Below are positions 17,407 through 25,370 of a stretch of DNA of 33,179 nucleotides, in pieces (position 1 is the stretch's first letter; every line of letters begins with the position of its first letter). A program made the translations under genes and the position numbers. The stretch spans positions 1 through 33,179 of the forward strand of contig JABMQR010000348.1 in NCBI GenBank assembly GCA_013202335.1. Reading direction: 5' to 3'. Origin of the DNA: Bacteroidota bacterium. GTDB lineage: Bacteria; Spirochaetota; Spirochaetia; JABMQR01. Under the pieces are notes generated by a model. It was not told where the DNA came from and made no database searches. It saw only the letters and a program-made list of their open reading frames with translations.

Positions 17407-19338
17407 ATGGGAAAAACAACAAAAATGCTGGATATCACAAAGAAAGTAGTAGCAGTTGGCCTTGTGCTGTTTTGCCTTTATACTTCGACTTTTGGCGTTT
17501 TGATTAATCTGTTACAACGTAGCATCTTCTTTTTACTGGCGATTATTATGGTGTTTTTAAAAGTGCCGGATAAGGATACGAAACATCCTAAACTGGAACT
17601 GATCTTTGGTTTTATTTTAATTGTTGTTACCTGTATATCAACAATTCATCTTATGATTAACTACGAAATAATCACCGCGGGGATACAGCCGCTGACCACC
17701 TACGAATATGTTCTGGGTGTTACACTGATACTGTGTGTATTGGTAGCCACAAAAAAATTGGTGGGCTGGCCAATTGTTATTATTGCTGTGATGTTTTTAG
17801 TATATGGCCGCTTTGGAAACCTGCTGCCTACCAATTTTCTTGGGCACCGTGGCTATTCGGTACAACGCATTGTATCACATCTGTATGCAGGCATTAACGG
17901 CATCTTCGGCACACCGATGGGCGCGGCTGCGTCGCTGGTCGCAATGTTTACCATCTATGCTTCGTTTTTAGAGGGTTCGGGCGGCAGCAAACTGTTTTTG
18001 GATGTGGCTGTGGCCTTTACTGGAAAGAAACCCGGCGGTCCTGCAAAATGTGCCGTATTGTCCAGTGCGTTTTTTGGCATCATTTCGGGCGCCGCGGTGA
18101 CCAATGTGGTGACAACCGGCACCTTTACCATTCCGTTAATGAAGCGGACAGGCTACAGTGATGTGGAAGCAGGAGCCATTGAAGCGGTGGCCTCGACGGG
18201 CGGACAGCTGATGCCGCCGGTCATGGGTGCAGCAGCGTTCATTATGGTGGAATATTTGGGTATTCCGTACCGAACCATCGCTCTGGCTGCGTTGATGCCG
18301 TCCGTTATCTACTATATTGCACTTTTTATGATTGTTCACTTAAAAGCGGTTAAAAAAGGCTTAAAAGGCATTGATGTTGATCAGATATCGGTGAAGCAAA
18401 TTATGAAGGAACGGGGATTAAGTTTAATCTCCATCATCGTGCTGATTGTGATGTTGATTATGGGCTATTCCCCCATGCGCGCCGCTTTGTTCGGCATTGT
18501 TACCGCATTTGTTTTTTCATGGTTCAGCCCGAAAACGAGAATCAAGTTAAAACAGATGCTGCCGATATTTGAGAACGCTGCAAAGAATATGCTGGTCATT
18601 GCGGTGGTCTGTGCCGCAGCAGGCATCATTATCGGCACCTTCTCGCTGACGGGTGTGGGCGTTAGACTGGGCGGATTTGTCGTATTGCTGGCCGAGGGCA
18701 GACTGATTATCGCTTTGCTTTTGGCATTCGTCGTGGTTTTGATTATGGGTATGGGCATGCCGACAGCAGTCGCATACATTTTGGTGGCCACTCTGGTTGC
18801 GCCGGCTTTGGTCGAATTGGGCGTATTACCGCTGGCAGCGCATATGTTTGTGCTGTATGGCGCCGTTCTTTCGGCAATCACACCGCCGGTGGCGATGGCA
18901 GCTTTTGCGGCATCCAGCATATCGGGGGCAAACCCGATGAAAATCGGCTTTGCGGCGATGAAATTGGCGATAGTCGCCTTTATTATTCCGTTCTTCTTTG
19001 TTTACCAACCGGCTCTGCTCTTACAGGGAGGCATTACTGAAATAATACTTGCGGTTGCCACCAGTATTGTTGGATGCTTATTTTTGGCTGTGGGATTGGA
19101 AGGGTTCCTATTTAAAAAGATCAACATGATTCTTAGACTTATCTTAACTGTATCGGCGCTCATGATGATTTACCCTGGTGCTGTGACCGATACGATTGGT
19201 GCGGTGGCTGCGCTGGTTATTTTTGGGGTAGAATATGCGAAAAAACGCGTGACCGAAAAAGTAGCTGCCGGCGTAGCTAACACGGGTACCACCAACACTG
19301 TGAGAATAAGGATTGGAGCAAAGAAAGAGAAGCACTAA
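17407..19338 (+). CDS. TRAP transporter fused permease (4TM-12TM type, TAXI partner)
   Basis: A 643-residue inner-membrane protein with many hydrophobic segments from residue 12 to about 615. It joins the small (DctQ-like) and large (DctM-like) TRAP subunits, as is normal for TAXI systems. Typical DctM features are visible: GGSKLFLDVAVAFTGKKPGG, SSAFFGIISGAAVTNVVTTG, GGQLMPPVMGAAAFIM, and GMGMPTAVAYILVATLVAPA followed by SAITPPVAMAAFAAS. It would use an ion gradient to move the ligand delivered by the upstream binding protein. ATG 17407 lies behind GGGAG. Base composition is visibly richer in G+C than the chemosensory operon. Confidence 0.93.
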   Translation: MGKTTKMLDITKKVVAVGLVLFCLYTSTFGVLINLLQRSIFFLLAIIMVFLKVPDKDTKHPKLELIFGFILIVVTCISTIHLMINYEIITAGIQPLTTYEYVLGVTLILCVLVATKKLVGWPIVIIAVMFLVYGRFGNLLPTNFLGHRGYSVQRIVSHLYAGINGIFGTPMGAAASLVAMFTIYASFLEGSGGSKLFLDVAVAFTGKKPGGPAKCAVLSSAFFGIISGAAVTNVVTTGTFTIPLMKRTGYSDVEAGAIEAVASTGGQLMPPVMGAAAFIMVEYLGIPYRTIALAALMPSVIYYIALFMIVHLKAVKKGLKGIDVDQISVKQIMKERGLSLISIIVLIVMLIMGYSPMRAALFGIVTAFVFSWFSPKTRIKLKQMLPIFENAAKNMLVIAVVCAAAGIIIGTFSLTGVGVRLGGFVVLLAEGRLIIALLLAFVVVLIMGMGMPTAVAYILVATLVAPALVELGVLPLAAHMFVLYGAVLSAITPPVAMAAFAASSISGANPMKIGFAAMKLAIVAFIIPFFFVYQPALLLQGGITEIILAVATSIVGCLFLAVGLEGFLFKKINMILRLILTVSALMMIYPGAVTDTIGAVAALVIFGVEYAKKRVTEKVAAGVANTGTTNTVRIRIGAKKEKH

Positions 19339-19351
19339 GGGGGGATTGTTT

Positions 19352-20920
19352 TTGAAAAGACCAAATATATTATTGGTAACGACCGATCAGCAGCGAAAAG
19401 ATACTTTGGGCTGCTATGGTAATGACTTGATAAAAACACCGAACATCGACCGATTGGCCAACGAGGGGATACGGTTTAACCGTGCTTACTGCGAAAACCC
19501 CATCTGTATCCCCAGCCGGATAACCATGCTTACCGGCAAAACCTCGGCACATCATGGTGCGGTATTGCATAATGCTTCCATACGGGACTCCGAAAAAACC
19601 ATTGCGGGGCTTTTAACTGAAAATGGTTACCGAACACATTTTGTCGGTAAACCGCATTTTAAATCGCAGGGCCATTATGGCACCGAGGAATCGGTGCTGG
19701 ATTGGCGGGACGGGCGGTATGATGACTGGAACGGACCCTATGTCGGTTTCCAGACGGTGGAAATGGTACTTGGACACAGTAATATTTTCTATGGACATTA
19801 TGGCAAGTGGTTAAGACAGGAACATGCAAAAGAGCTGGACTGCTTTATGGATAAGCAGATTAAAAACCTGGATGTCTCCTGCGGACGCGGCGTGTTTGAT
19901 AATCATATTCCGGAGTCATTGCATTCCTCAACCTATGTAGCAGAAAGGAGCAGTGCGTTTATTAAACAGGCGGCGGGCAGGGACGAACCATTCTTCTGCT
20001 TTGCCAGTTTCCCGGATCCGCATTGGCCTATTCTGCCGCCGCCAAAGTATTTCCACATGTATGACGATGTGGAATTGTTGCCAGTGGTGCCCTATAACGG
20101 AGAGGCGGATAAAGATAATTATCCGATTACTTATAAGATATCAAAACGGGGTGAGCCGATACCTTATGACGGCAACAGCCAGCACGTCAACAATATTGAA
20201 GATATTGATAAAATTCGACGCGCCTATTGGGGCAGTATCTCGTTTATTGACTATAACATCAAAAAGATACTGGACACCTTGGTAGATAAAAGGATTCTGG
20301 AAGATACAATTATTATTTTCACCACCGACCATGGTGAATACATGGGTTCGCATGGACTGATGGCAAAGGGCGGATTTTTATATGAAGATTACATCAACCT
20401 GCCATTTATCGTACGGTATCCCAAGCGGATTGCCAAAGGCTCAACTTCGGATGGGCTCTTCTCATTTGTGGACCTCGCGCCGACGATTCTGGACTTAGTG
20501 GATGTGGATAAATCGGTACTGCCTTATGATGGGATATCTCAGGCAGATGTACTTTTTGGGAGAAAGGATTGTTTGCGAGATTGCGTGACCATCCATCACC
20601 CGACACAGAAACGAAACTCCAAGCCGGCGGATCAGCATGCGTTGGTGACTGAGCGGTGGAAATTGGTTTATCATGCCGGGGAAACCGCTGGCGAGCTGTT
20701 CGATCTAAAAGAAGATCCGAATGAAGTGAATAATCTTTATAATCATCCCGATTATGAAAAAATTCAAAGGCAGTTGACTATAAGGCTGCTGGACGAGATG
20801 ATATTGAATAATGATAAAGACGCTGTTTTGCAGCAGCAGTCGGGACAGGAATACAAGCCGTTTATCATGAAGTATGAGGTTTGGAAGCCCGAGTTTGATG
20901 CGCTGCATGACGATAAATAG
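19352..20920 (+). CDS. Cytosolic type I sulfatase
   Basis: A 522-residue sulfatase. The formylglycine motif CIPSR starts at Cys52, so a separate maturase is needed; none is in the window. The N-terminal metal site TTDQQRKDTLGCYG and a later DHGEYMGSHGLMAKGG are present. There is no signal peptide, so it should act in the cytoplasm on an imported sulfate ester. The start is probably TTG 19352, 7 bases after AGGGGGG; TTG 19346 is possible, and TTG 19313 would overlap the permease. The gene begins 13 bases after the permease stop, in the same operon. Substrate not predictable from sequence alone. Confidence 0.92.
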   Translation: MKRPNILLVTTDQQRKDTLGCYGNDLIKTPNIDRLANEGIRFNRAYCENPICIPSRITMLTGKTSAHHGAVLHNASIRDSEKTIAGLLTENGYRTHFVGKPHFKSQGHYGTEESVLDWRDGRYDDWNGPYVGFQTVEMVLGHSNIFYGHYGKWLRQEHAKELDCFMDKQIKNLDVSCGRGVFDNHIPESLHSSTYVAERSSAFIKQAAGRDEPFFCFASFPDPHWPILPPPKYFHMYDDVELLPVVPYNGEADKDNYPITYKISKRGEPIPYDGNSQHVNNIEDIDKIRRAYWGSISFIDYNIKKILDTLVDKRILEDTIIIFTTDHGEYMGSHGLMAKGGFLYEDYINLPFIVRYPKRIAKGSTSDGLFSFVDLAPTILDLVDVDKSVLPYDGISQADVLFGRKDCLRDCVTIHHPTQKRNSKPADQHALVTERWKLVYHAGETAGELFDLKEDPNEVNNLYNHPDYEKIQRQLTIRLLDEMILNNDKDAVLQQQSGQEYKPFIMKYEVWKPEFDALHDDK

Positions 20921-20930
20921 GGAGAGGAAA

Positions 20931-21083
20931 ATGAAATTAATCTGTGGAACCAACTTATACGCATCGCACAGTCTGGAGACAGCCTTGGCGTGCATTTCAA
21001 AAATTGGAGAGGAGAGTAAAAATGGGAAAAGTAAAGATTGCGGTATTGGGAGTCGCTCATCCGCATGTAAACGCCTGGGCTAG
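20931..21083 (+). pseudogene. Remnant of a sugar isomerase/epimerase gene
   Basis: ATG 20931 lies behind GGGAGAGG. The first 26 codons read MKLICGTNLYASHSLETALA and on to ISKIG, aligning with the start of the intact isomerase at 29578 (MAELAISSNIFAQFSRQEMM and on to TKSLG). After that the sequence joins the ribosome site of the next gene, GGAGAGGAG, and the frame runs on into that gene out of phase until TAG 21081. It looks like an isomerase gene reduced to its N-terminus by an internal deletion of almost the whole body. Confidence 0.65.
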
Positions 21084-22080
21084 TGCCTGGCACGTGCAAA
21101 GCGAAGCCGAACTGGTGGGCGTATGGGACAGAAATTATAAAGCGGCACAGCAGTGGGCAGAAAAGAGAGGCATCACGGCTTATGAAAAGCTGGAGGATGT
21201 GCTGTCACAAGCCTCGATTGGGGCAGTGGCCATCTGCGCAGAAAACAGCTTTCATCAGGAACTGACTGTTAGAGCAGCCGAAGCCGGTAAAGACATTTTG
21301 TGTGAAAAGCCGACAGCTGTAAGTCTGGAACAATGTGATACCATGATTGAGGCCGTTGAAAAATCAGGGGCACGCTACATGCAGGCATTTCCCATGCGGG
21401 TTGACCCCGGCAATGATTATATTAAAACGCTGTTGGACAAAGGGGAAATCGGCCGTGTTCGGACCGTGTGCAAACGGCATGGCATCGGCTGGGCCGCTTC
21501 CGATTTTTCCGAGGATTTAGTTTGGTTTGCCGATGCCGATCTAAGCGGCGGCGGTGCCCTGTTGGACGAGGGCATTCACGCGGCGGATTTCCTTATCTGG
21601 ATGTTTGGCAAACCCAAAAGCGTGCGTGCGGTGATTGATGTTTCCAATCCGCGTATGATCGTGGAAGACAATGCAATGGCCATCTATGAGATGGATAACG
21701 GCATTAAAGCCGTATTGGAAACATCGTGGACGTATCAGGCCGCAACCAACACGACAGAGATATATGGGGAAAATGGCACTATCATCCAGCAGTTTAACGA
21801 CTGCGCGTCCACTTCTATTGAAAAGGAAAGCAATTTCCCGATTCGCGTGTTTAACAAGCGGAATCAAATTCCCGCATGGCGTTTTCCGCGTATTCCGTCC
21901 ACGTTTATGCAGGCGCATGAACTGGTCGCCAAGCGCTTTGTGAGCGATTTAGTTACAGGCAATCCTTTCCCTTCGACGATATATAACGGAAGGGATGCAC
22001 TGGAAATGATTTTAGCAACATATCAGGCGGCAAAAGAGAACAGAACCGTTTATCTGAAAGGAGGAGAAAGCCATGCCTAA
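21022..22080 (+). CDS. Gfo/Idh/MocA family oxidoreductase
   Basis: A 352-residue NAD(P)-dependent dehydrogenase. The N-terminal Rossmann fold starts KIAVLGVAHPHVNAW. The LCEKPTAVS motif with the conserved Lys near residue 98 is intact, and LLDEGIHAADFLIW holds the His of the C-terminal catalytic region. ATG 21022 lies behind GGAGAGGAG; a reading from 20944 would start inside the isomerase remnant. It overlaps the next gene by 8 bases. It would oxidise or epimerise a sugar freed by the sulfatase. It is the closest counterpart of the broken gene at 28466 (both have VGVWD and similar N-termini). Confidence 0.92.
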   Translation: MGKVKIAVLGVAHPHVNAWASAWHVQSEAELVGVWDRNYKAAQQWAEKRGITAYEKLEDVLSQASIGAVAICAENSFHQELTVRAAEAGKDILCEKPTAVSLEQCDTMIEAVEKSGARYMQAFPMRVDPGNDYIKTLLDKGEIGRVRTVCKRHGIGWAASDFSEDLVWFADADLSGGGALLDEGIHAADFLIWMFGKPKSVRAVIDVSNPRMIVEDNAMAIYEMDNGIKAVLETSWTYQAATNTTEIYGENGTIIQQFNDCASTSIEKESNFPIRVFNKRNQIPAWRFPRIPSTFMQAHELVAKRFVSDLVTGNPFPSTIYNGRDALEMILATYQAAKENRTVYLKGGESHA

Positions 22081-23113
22081 GGAAAATGTAAAAATTGGTC
22101 TGATTGGCTGTGGAGCAATCGCCAATCAATACCATATGAAAGTGCTTTTAGCAACCCCAATGTGCCAGGTGGTGGCAGTTTGTGACTTGATTCAGGAACG
22201 TGCAGATTTTGCCGGAGAATTTTTTGGATTGTCGCAAGAACGGATTTTTTTGGATGCTGAAAAATTGCTGTCTCTGGACGAGGTTGACGGTGTAGTTATT
22301 TTGACACCAAACTATAACCATTGTGAGATGACAGAACTGGCAGCCAAGCATAAAAAACATGTGATGGTGACTAAACCAATGGCAAGGAATGTTGAAGAAG
22401 GTCAGCGTATGATTAAAGCCTGTAAGGAGGCCGGTGTTGTTTTATATGTCAGCTTTATGCATCGCTATTTGAACGGCATAAAGGAGGCTAAAAAGCTGAT
22501 TGATGACGGCGTTATCGGCAAAGTGGAAATGGCTCGTGTACTTAATGCTCCGGGCGCGACTTCCACGGTCAGCAAATGGTTCTATAAGAAAGAAAATGTT
22601 GGCGGCGGATGTGTGATGGATATCGGCGTGCACGGTATTGATATCACACGATACCTGGTGGACGAAATTGACACGGTGCTTTTTGCGCGGATCGGCTCGT
22701 TTAGAACCAGTGTGGAATCCAACGGGGAGATTGTTATACCCGATAATGAGGACAATGCCAATGTGATTTATCATACAAAATCGGGTGTGATTGTCGAACA
22801 GACCATCAGCTGGCACCATTGGTCGCCCGCCGACCGTTTTTCGATGGAAATTTTTGGATCGGAAGGCACGGTAATGCTGAGGGGCGGAATGGGTACGGTC
22901 TCTGTATGCTCTAAGAAATTTGAAGATCCAGGGCTTTGGATATCGCCCGTGATCGAATATGAAAAACTTGGGTATGTTCAACATAATGAATATATTAACG
23001 CCATTTTAGGCAATATTAAGAAGTATCCGAATGGAGAAGAAGGACTTCAAAGCTTAAAAGTTGCCAAAGCCATCTACGAAGCTAGCGAAAGGAATACCTC
23101 GATAAACGTATGA
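22073..23113 (+). CDS. Gfo/Idh/MocA family oxidoreductase
   Basis: A 346-residue protein, second of the pair. The Rossmann motif is IGLIGCGAIANQYHMK. VMVTKPMARNVEEG contains the Lys-Pro of the family (the usual Glu before Lys is Thr here), and GGCVMDIGVHGIDITRYLV carries the catalytic-region His. ATG 22073 lies behind GAAAGGAGGAG and overlaps the preceding stop. Its own stop overlaps the ATG of a sulfatase pseudogene (ATGA at 23110). Two different members in tandem suggest an oxidation followed by a reduction, as in known keto-sugar routes; this is inference. Confidence 0.92.
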   Translation: MPKENVKIGLIGCGAIANQYHMKVLLATPMCQVVAVCDLIQERADFAGEFFGLSQERIFLDAEKLLSLDEVDGVVILTPNYNHCEMTELAAKHKKHVMVTKPMARNVEEGQRMIKACKEAGVVLYVSFMHRYLNGIKEAKKLIDDGVIGKVEMARVLNAPGATSTVSKWFYKKENVGGGCVMDIGVHGIDITRYLVDEIDTVLFARIGSFRTSVESNGEIVIPDNEDNANVIYHTKSGVIVEQTISWHHWSPADRFSMEIFGSEGTVMLRGGMGTVSVCSKKFEDPGLWISPVIEYEKLGYVQHNEYINAILGNIKKYPNGEEGLQSLKVAKAIYEASERNTSINV

Positions 23114-23720
23114 ACATACTATATATACACACGACTAAGGACGATATTTACAGCCTTATGGCTATGCGGTACCAACATCTAATTTAATGGCTTTTGCACA
23201 GCAGGGGGCATTGTTTCATAATGCTTTTTCTGCCAGCCCCACCTGTTCACCCAGCCGTTCGGCCATGTTGACGGGGCGGTTTCCACATTGCTGCGGTATG
23301 AAAGGGCTTGCGCATTTCGGGTCAGATGCTGAATGATTACAGCCAGCATCTGACCGCGTGCTTACATACGCAGGGATACGACAGTTACCTGTGCGGCATC
23401 CAACACGAAGCCAAGAAAGTAGAGGATATTGGTTATACCAGAGTGCTCGGCAACCAAAACTATGATATGAGTGATTTTGGAATTGATTCCAAAAAGTGGG
23501 ATAGAGATAATGCAAATATTGTGGCCGATTTTTAAAATCAATATGATGAGAACAGACCATTTTTATTATCCTATGGCCTGTTCAAGACTCATCGAAACTT
23601 TTTGAAACATGATTTGCATGTGAATGCCAACTATGTACGTCCGCCGGAACTGGTTTTTAACAATCGCGCCAACAGAGAGGATATGGCCGATTACATTCAG
23701 TCTGCGTCGGTTTTTGACGT
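23110..23720 (+). pseudogene. Sulfatase pseudogene (frameshifted and truncated)
   Basis: ATG 23110 starts MNILYIHT, then the frame breaks. The next frame continues past TAA as GRYLQPYGYAVPTSNLMAF, followed by SPTCSPSRSAMLTGRF with an intact formylglycine motif. Near 23325 the frame shifts again and runs MLNDYSQHLTACLHTQGYDS and beyond, is stopped by TAA at 23533-23535 and continues in frame to about 23720, where homology ends, roughly 45 bases before the cassette. At least two frameshifts, two stops and loss of the C-terminal half are present. It belongs to the same heparan N-sulfatase-like subgroup as the fragment at 15879. Confidence 0.85.
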
Positions 23721-23768
23721 AAAATGCGTTCCTTTTTCCTTCTGTTTTATGCTATCTTGTACCTGTCC

Positions 23769-23811
23769 CATGTTTCCTCCTGGTGCTTGCGGTTTGGACA
23801 TTTCAAGTATA
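23769..23811 (-). promoter_or_regulatory. Divergent minus-strand start signals of a lost gene, copy B
   Basis: Extended -10 TGGTATACT, AGGAGG and ATG 23771 on the minus strand match copy A. The frame after the ATG runs only about two dozen codons through unrelated sequence. The signals appear to be left behind by a deleted divergent gene. Confidence 0.5.
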
Positions 23812-23923
23812 CCAGTGATTCATGGGACTTTCTCTTTTTTATCCCCTTTTTTATCCCCTTTTTTTCTCCTAATTATGGTGGCAGTTCCTTTTATCGTAGG
23901 TTATGTAACAGGTTAAGAAAGGG

Positions 23924-23954
23924 TTGACAAAACAAAAAATCGGTGTAATTATAA
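23924..23954 (+). promoter_or_regulatory. Promoter of the ABC transporter locus
   Basis: TTGACA at 23924-23929 is followed by TTATAA at 23949-23954 after 19 bases. It matches the promoter at 16168. The -10 region is closer to consensus here than in copy A. Confidence 0.6.
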
Positions 23955-23958
23955 GATT

Positions 23959-23976
23959 ATTGATGTTAGCATCAAT
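23959..23976. promoter_or_regulatory. Palindromic operator, copy B
   Basis: This is the same perfect inverted repeat ATTGATG-TTAG-CATCAAT as at 16203-16220, 4 bases after the -10 box and about 20 bases before the start codon. Its conservation between two copies that differ nearby suggests it is functional and that both loci answer to one regulator. Confidence 0.55.
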
Positions 23977-23998
23977 ACATTTCGAGTAGGAGGAAAGT

Positions 23999-25315
23999 AT
24001 GAAACAATTTTTAGTGATTTTAGTGATGGTGTTCATGATGGTTTTACCTGTGTTTGGAGCAGGTGAGGCGGAATCAGGACAGGACACTGACCCCGTGGAG
24101 ATCAATCTTTGGCATCCGTTTGGACCCAGTGGACATCCTGGTGGGGGTGAGTTATGGGACCAGTTGATTGCCGAGTTCAGCGAGATGCATCCTGAAGTCG
24201 TCATCAAATCGACTCTTCACGGTGTGTTGGAAATGCGCCAGAAGTTGCAGATTGCACTTCCCGCTGGTACACAACCTACAATCTGGTATGGCGGTCCCGC
24301 TGCTGCCACATTAGGGCTGCACGCTGCGGCTGGAAACATTGCCAATCTTACGCCGTACTATGAAAAATATGGGTGGGAAGACGTATCCCTGGCTAAAGGT
24401 CTCCAGTACGTAAGCTACAAGGGGCAGTACTACGGTGTCGCTCATAATCCCGATCTCGTGGTTGTCTACTACAACAAGGATATGTTTGTTAAGAATGGTT
24501 GGAACGTTCCAACCACATACAAAGAGTTTAGAGCTTTGGTTGTAAGTGCCCAGACTGAAGGGCTTGTTCCCATTGCCTTTGGGAATCGTGGTGCTTGGCC
24601 TGGGGTCAATTTCATGACGGTTATGCTGGACTTCCAGAAAGGAGCTCGTGAGCATTATGAGGAAGTGCTTTTCGGTGACGCTCGATGGGATGTTCCTGAG
24701 TTTGTGGCCGGTGCGAAGCTTTTTGTTGAACTCATGGATATGGGAGCGTTCAATAAGGACATTAACGCCCTGTCCGCATATGATGCCTCTCTTTCCTTTG
24801 TAAGCGGTGAAGCAGCTATGTTTGTCCAAGGTACATGGCAGATTGCGGGCGTAATTGCTGATGCATCCTTTGATGCAGGAATGTTTTTGCTTCCTACCAA
24901 CAATCCAGATCAGCCCCGCGCAACGGCGGCGAGCTATGGACCTTACTTTTCCGTATCAGCCCATGCGACTCAGGAGGAAAAGGATATAGCTGCTGAGTTA
25001 ATCAACTATGTCTTGTTTGAGAATGCGGAGAGGTGGTACGAAGAAACCGGTGTTGCCCCCTCCCAGACCCTGGATCTATCAGGGATTGACTTCTATCATC
25101 CCCTTGCAAAAGAGCGCGCTGAGCTTGTTAAGGAGTATCTTGATACCGCCATATTTGACTTGCATACTGCACCGCCTCGCTCGATCAGCAGTAACTTCAT
25201 GTACGCGGGGATTCAAGCACTCCTTGATGGCAAGATGGAACCGCAGAATTTTTTTGATCAGGTTCAGGACTTATGGGAAGTCGAGAAGGAACAGGGAAAT
25301 ATCTGGATTCCCTAA
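23999..25315 (+). CDS. ABC transporter sugar-binding protein
   Basis: A 438-residue extracellular solute-binding protein of family 1. The signal peptide and the next few residues (MKQFLVILVMVF up to GEAESG) are the same, base for base, as in the TAXI protein at 16305. The mature part is unrelated: INLWHPFGPSGHPGGG, then AHNPDLVVVYYNKDMF and GEAAMFVQGTWQIAG, the typical hinge and ligand-cleft motifs. ATG 23999 lies behind AGTAGGAGG. It would deliver an oligosaccharide or sulfated sugar to the two permeases that follow. Confidence 0.93.
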   Translation: MKQFLVILVMVFMMVLPVFGAGEAESGQDTDPVEINLWHPFGPSGHPGGGELWDQLIAEFSEMHPEVVIKSTLHGVLEMRQKLQIALPAGTQPTIWYGGPAAATLGLHAAAGNIANLTPYYEKYGWEDVSLAKGLQYVSYKGQYYGVAHNPDLVVVYYNKDMFVKNGWNVPTTYKEFRALVVSAQTEGLVPIAFGNRGAWPGVNFMTVMLDFQKGAREHYEEVLFGDARWDVPEFVAGAKLFVELMDMGAFNKDINALSAYDASLSFVSGEAAMFVQGTWQIAGVIADASFDAGMFLLPTNNPDQPRATAASYGPYFSVSAHATQEEKDIAAELINYVLFENAERWYEETGVAPSQTLDLSGIDFYHPLAKERAELVKEYLDTAIFDLHTAPPRSISSNFMYAGIQALLDGKMEPQNFFDQVQDLWEVEKEQGNIWIP

Positions 25316-25370
25316 GCTTATTTTGAAATGAAACTTGAAAGTATAAATGTGTTAAGTTAAGGAGGTGAGT

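Larger units (their letters stand above)
23766..24079 (+). repeat. Promoter-signal peptide cassette, copy B
   Basis: This is the counterpart of 16022-16385; 23972-24079 is identical to 16278-16385. Copy B lacks the 62-bp block of copy A, leaving a single TCAAT at the junction, and has the 12-bp unit TTTTTTATCCCC twice. On the minus strand it carries the same TATACT box, AGGAGG and ATG (start at 23771) of a divergent gene, which again is missing beyond ATG GGA. Confidence 0.95.

Noticed and set aside
22442..22984. A minus-strand frame of 180 codons
   Set aside because: It is antisense to an oxidoreductase with all family motifs; it is rich in His and Arg, as expected from reverse reading.
23602..23927. 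Two overlapping + strand frames crossing the join between the sulfatase pseudogene and cassette copy B
   Set aside because: They run from sulfatase remnant or junction sequence into non-coding promoter sequence and include runs of Phe and Pro from the T- and C-rich tract; they are chance fusions.
24311..24829. A minus-strand frame of 172 codons
   Set aside because: It is antisense to the ABC binding protein and has no supporting motifs.
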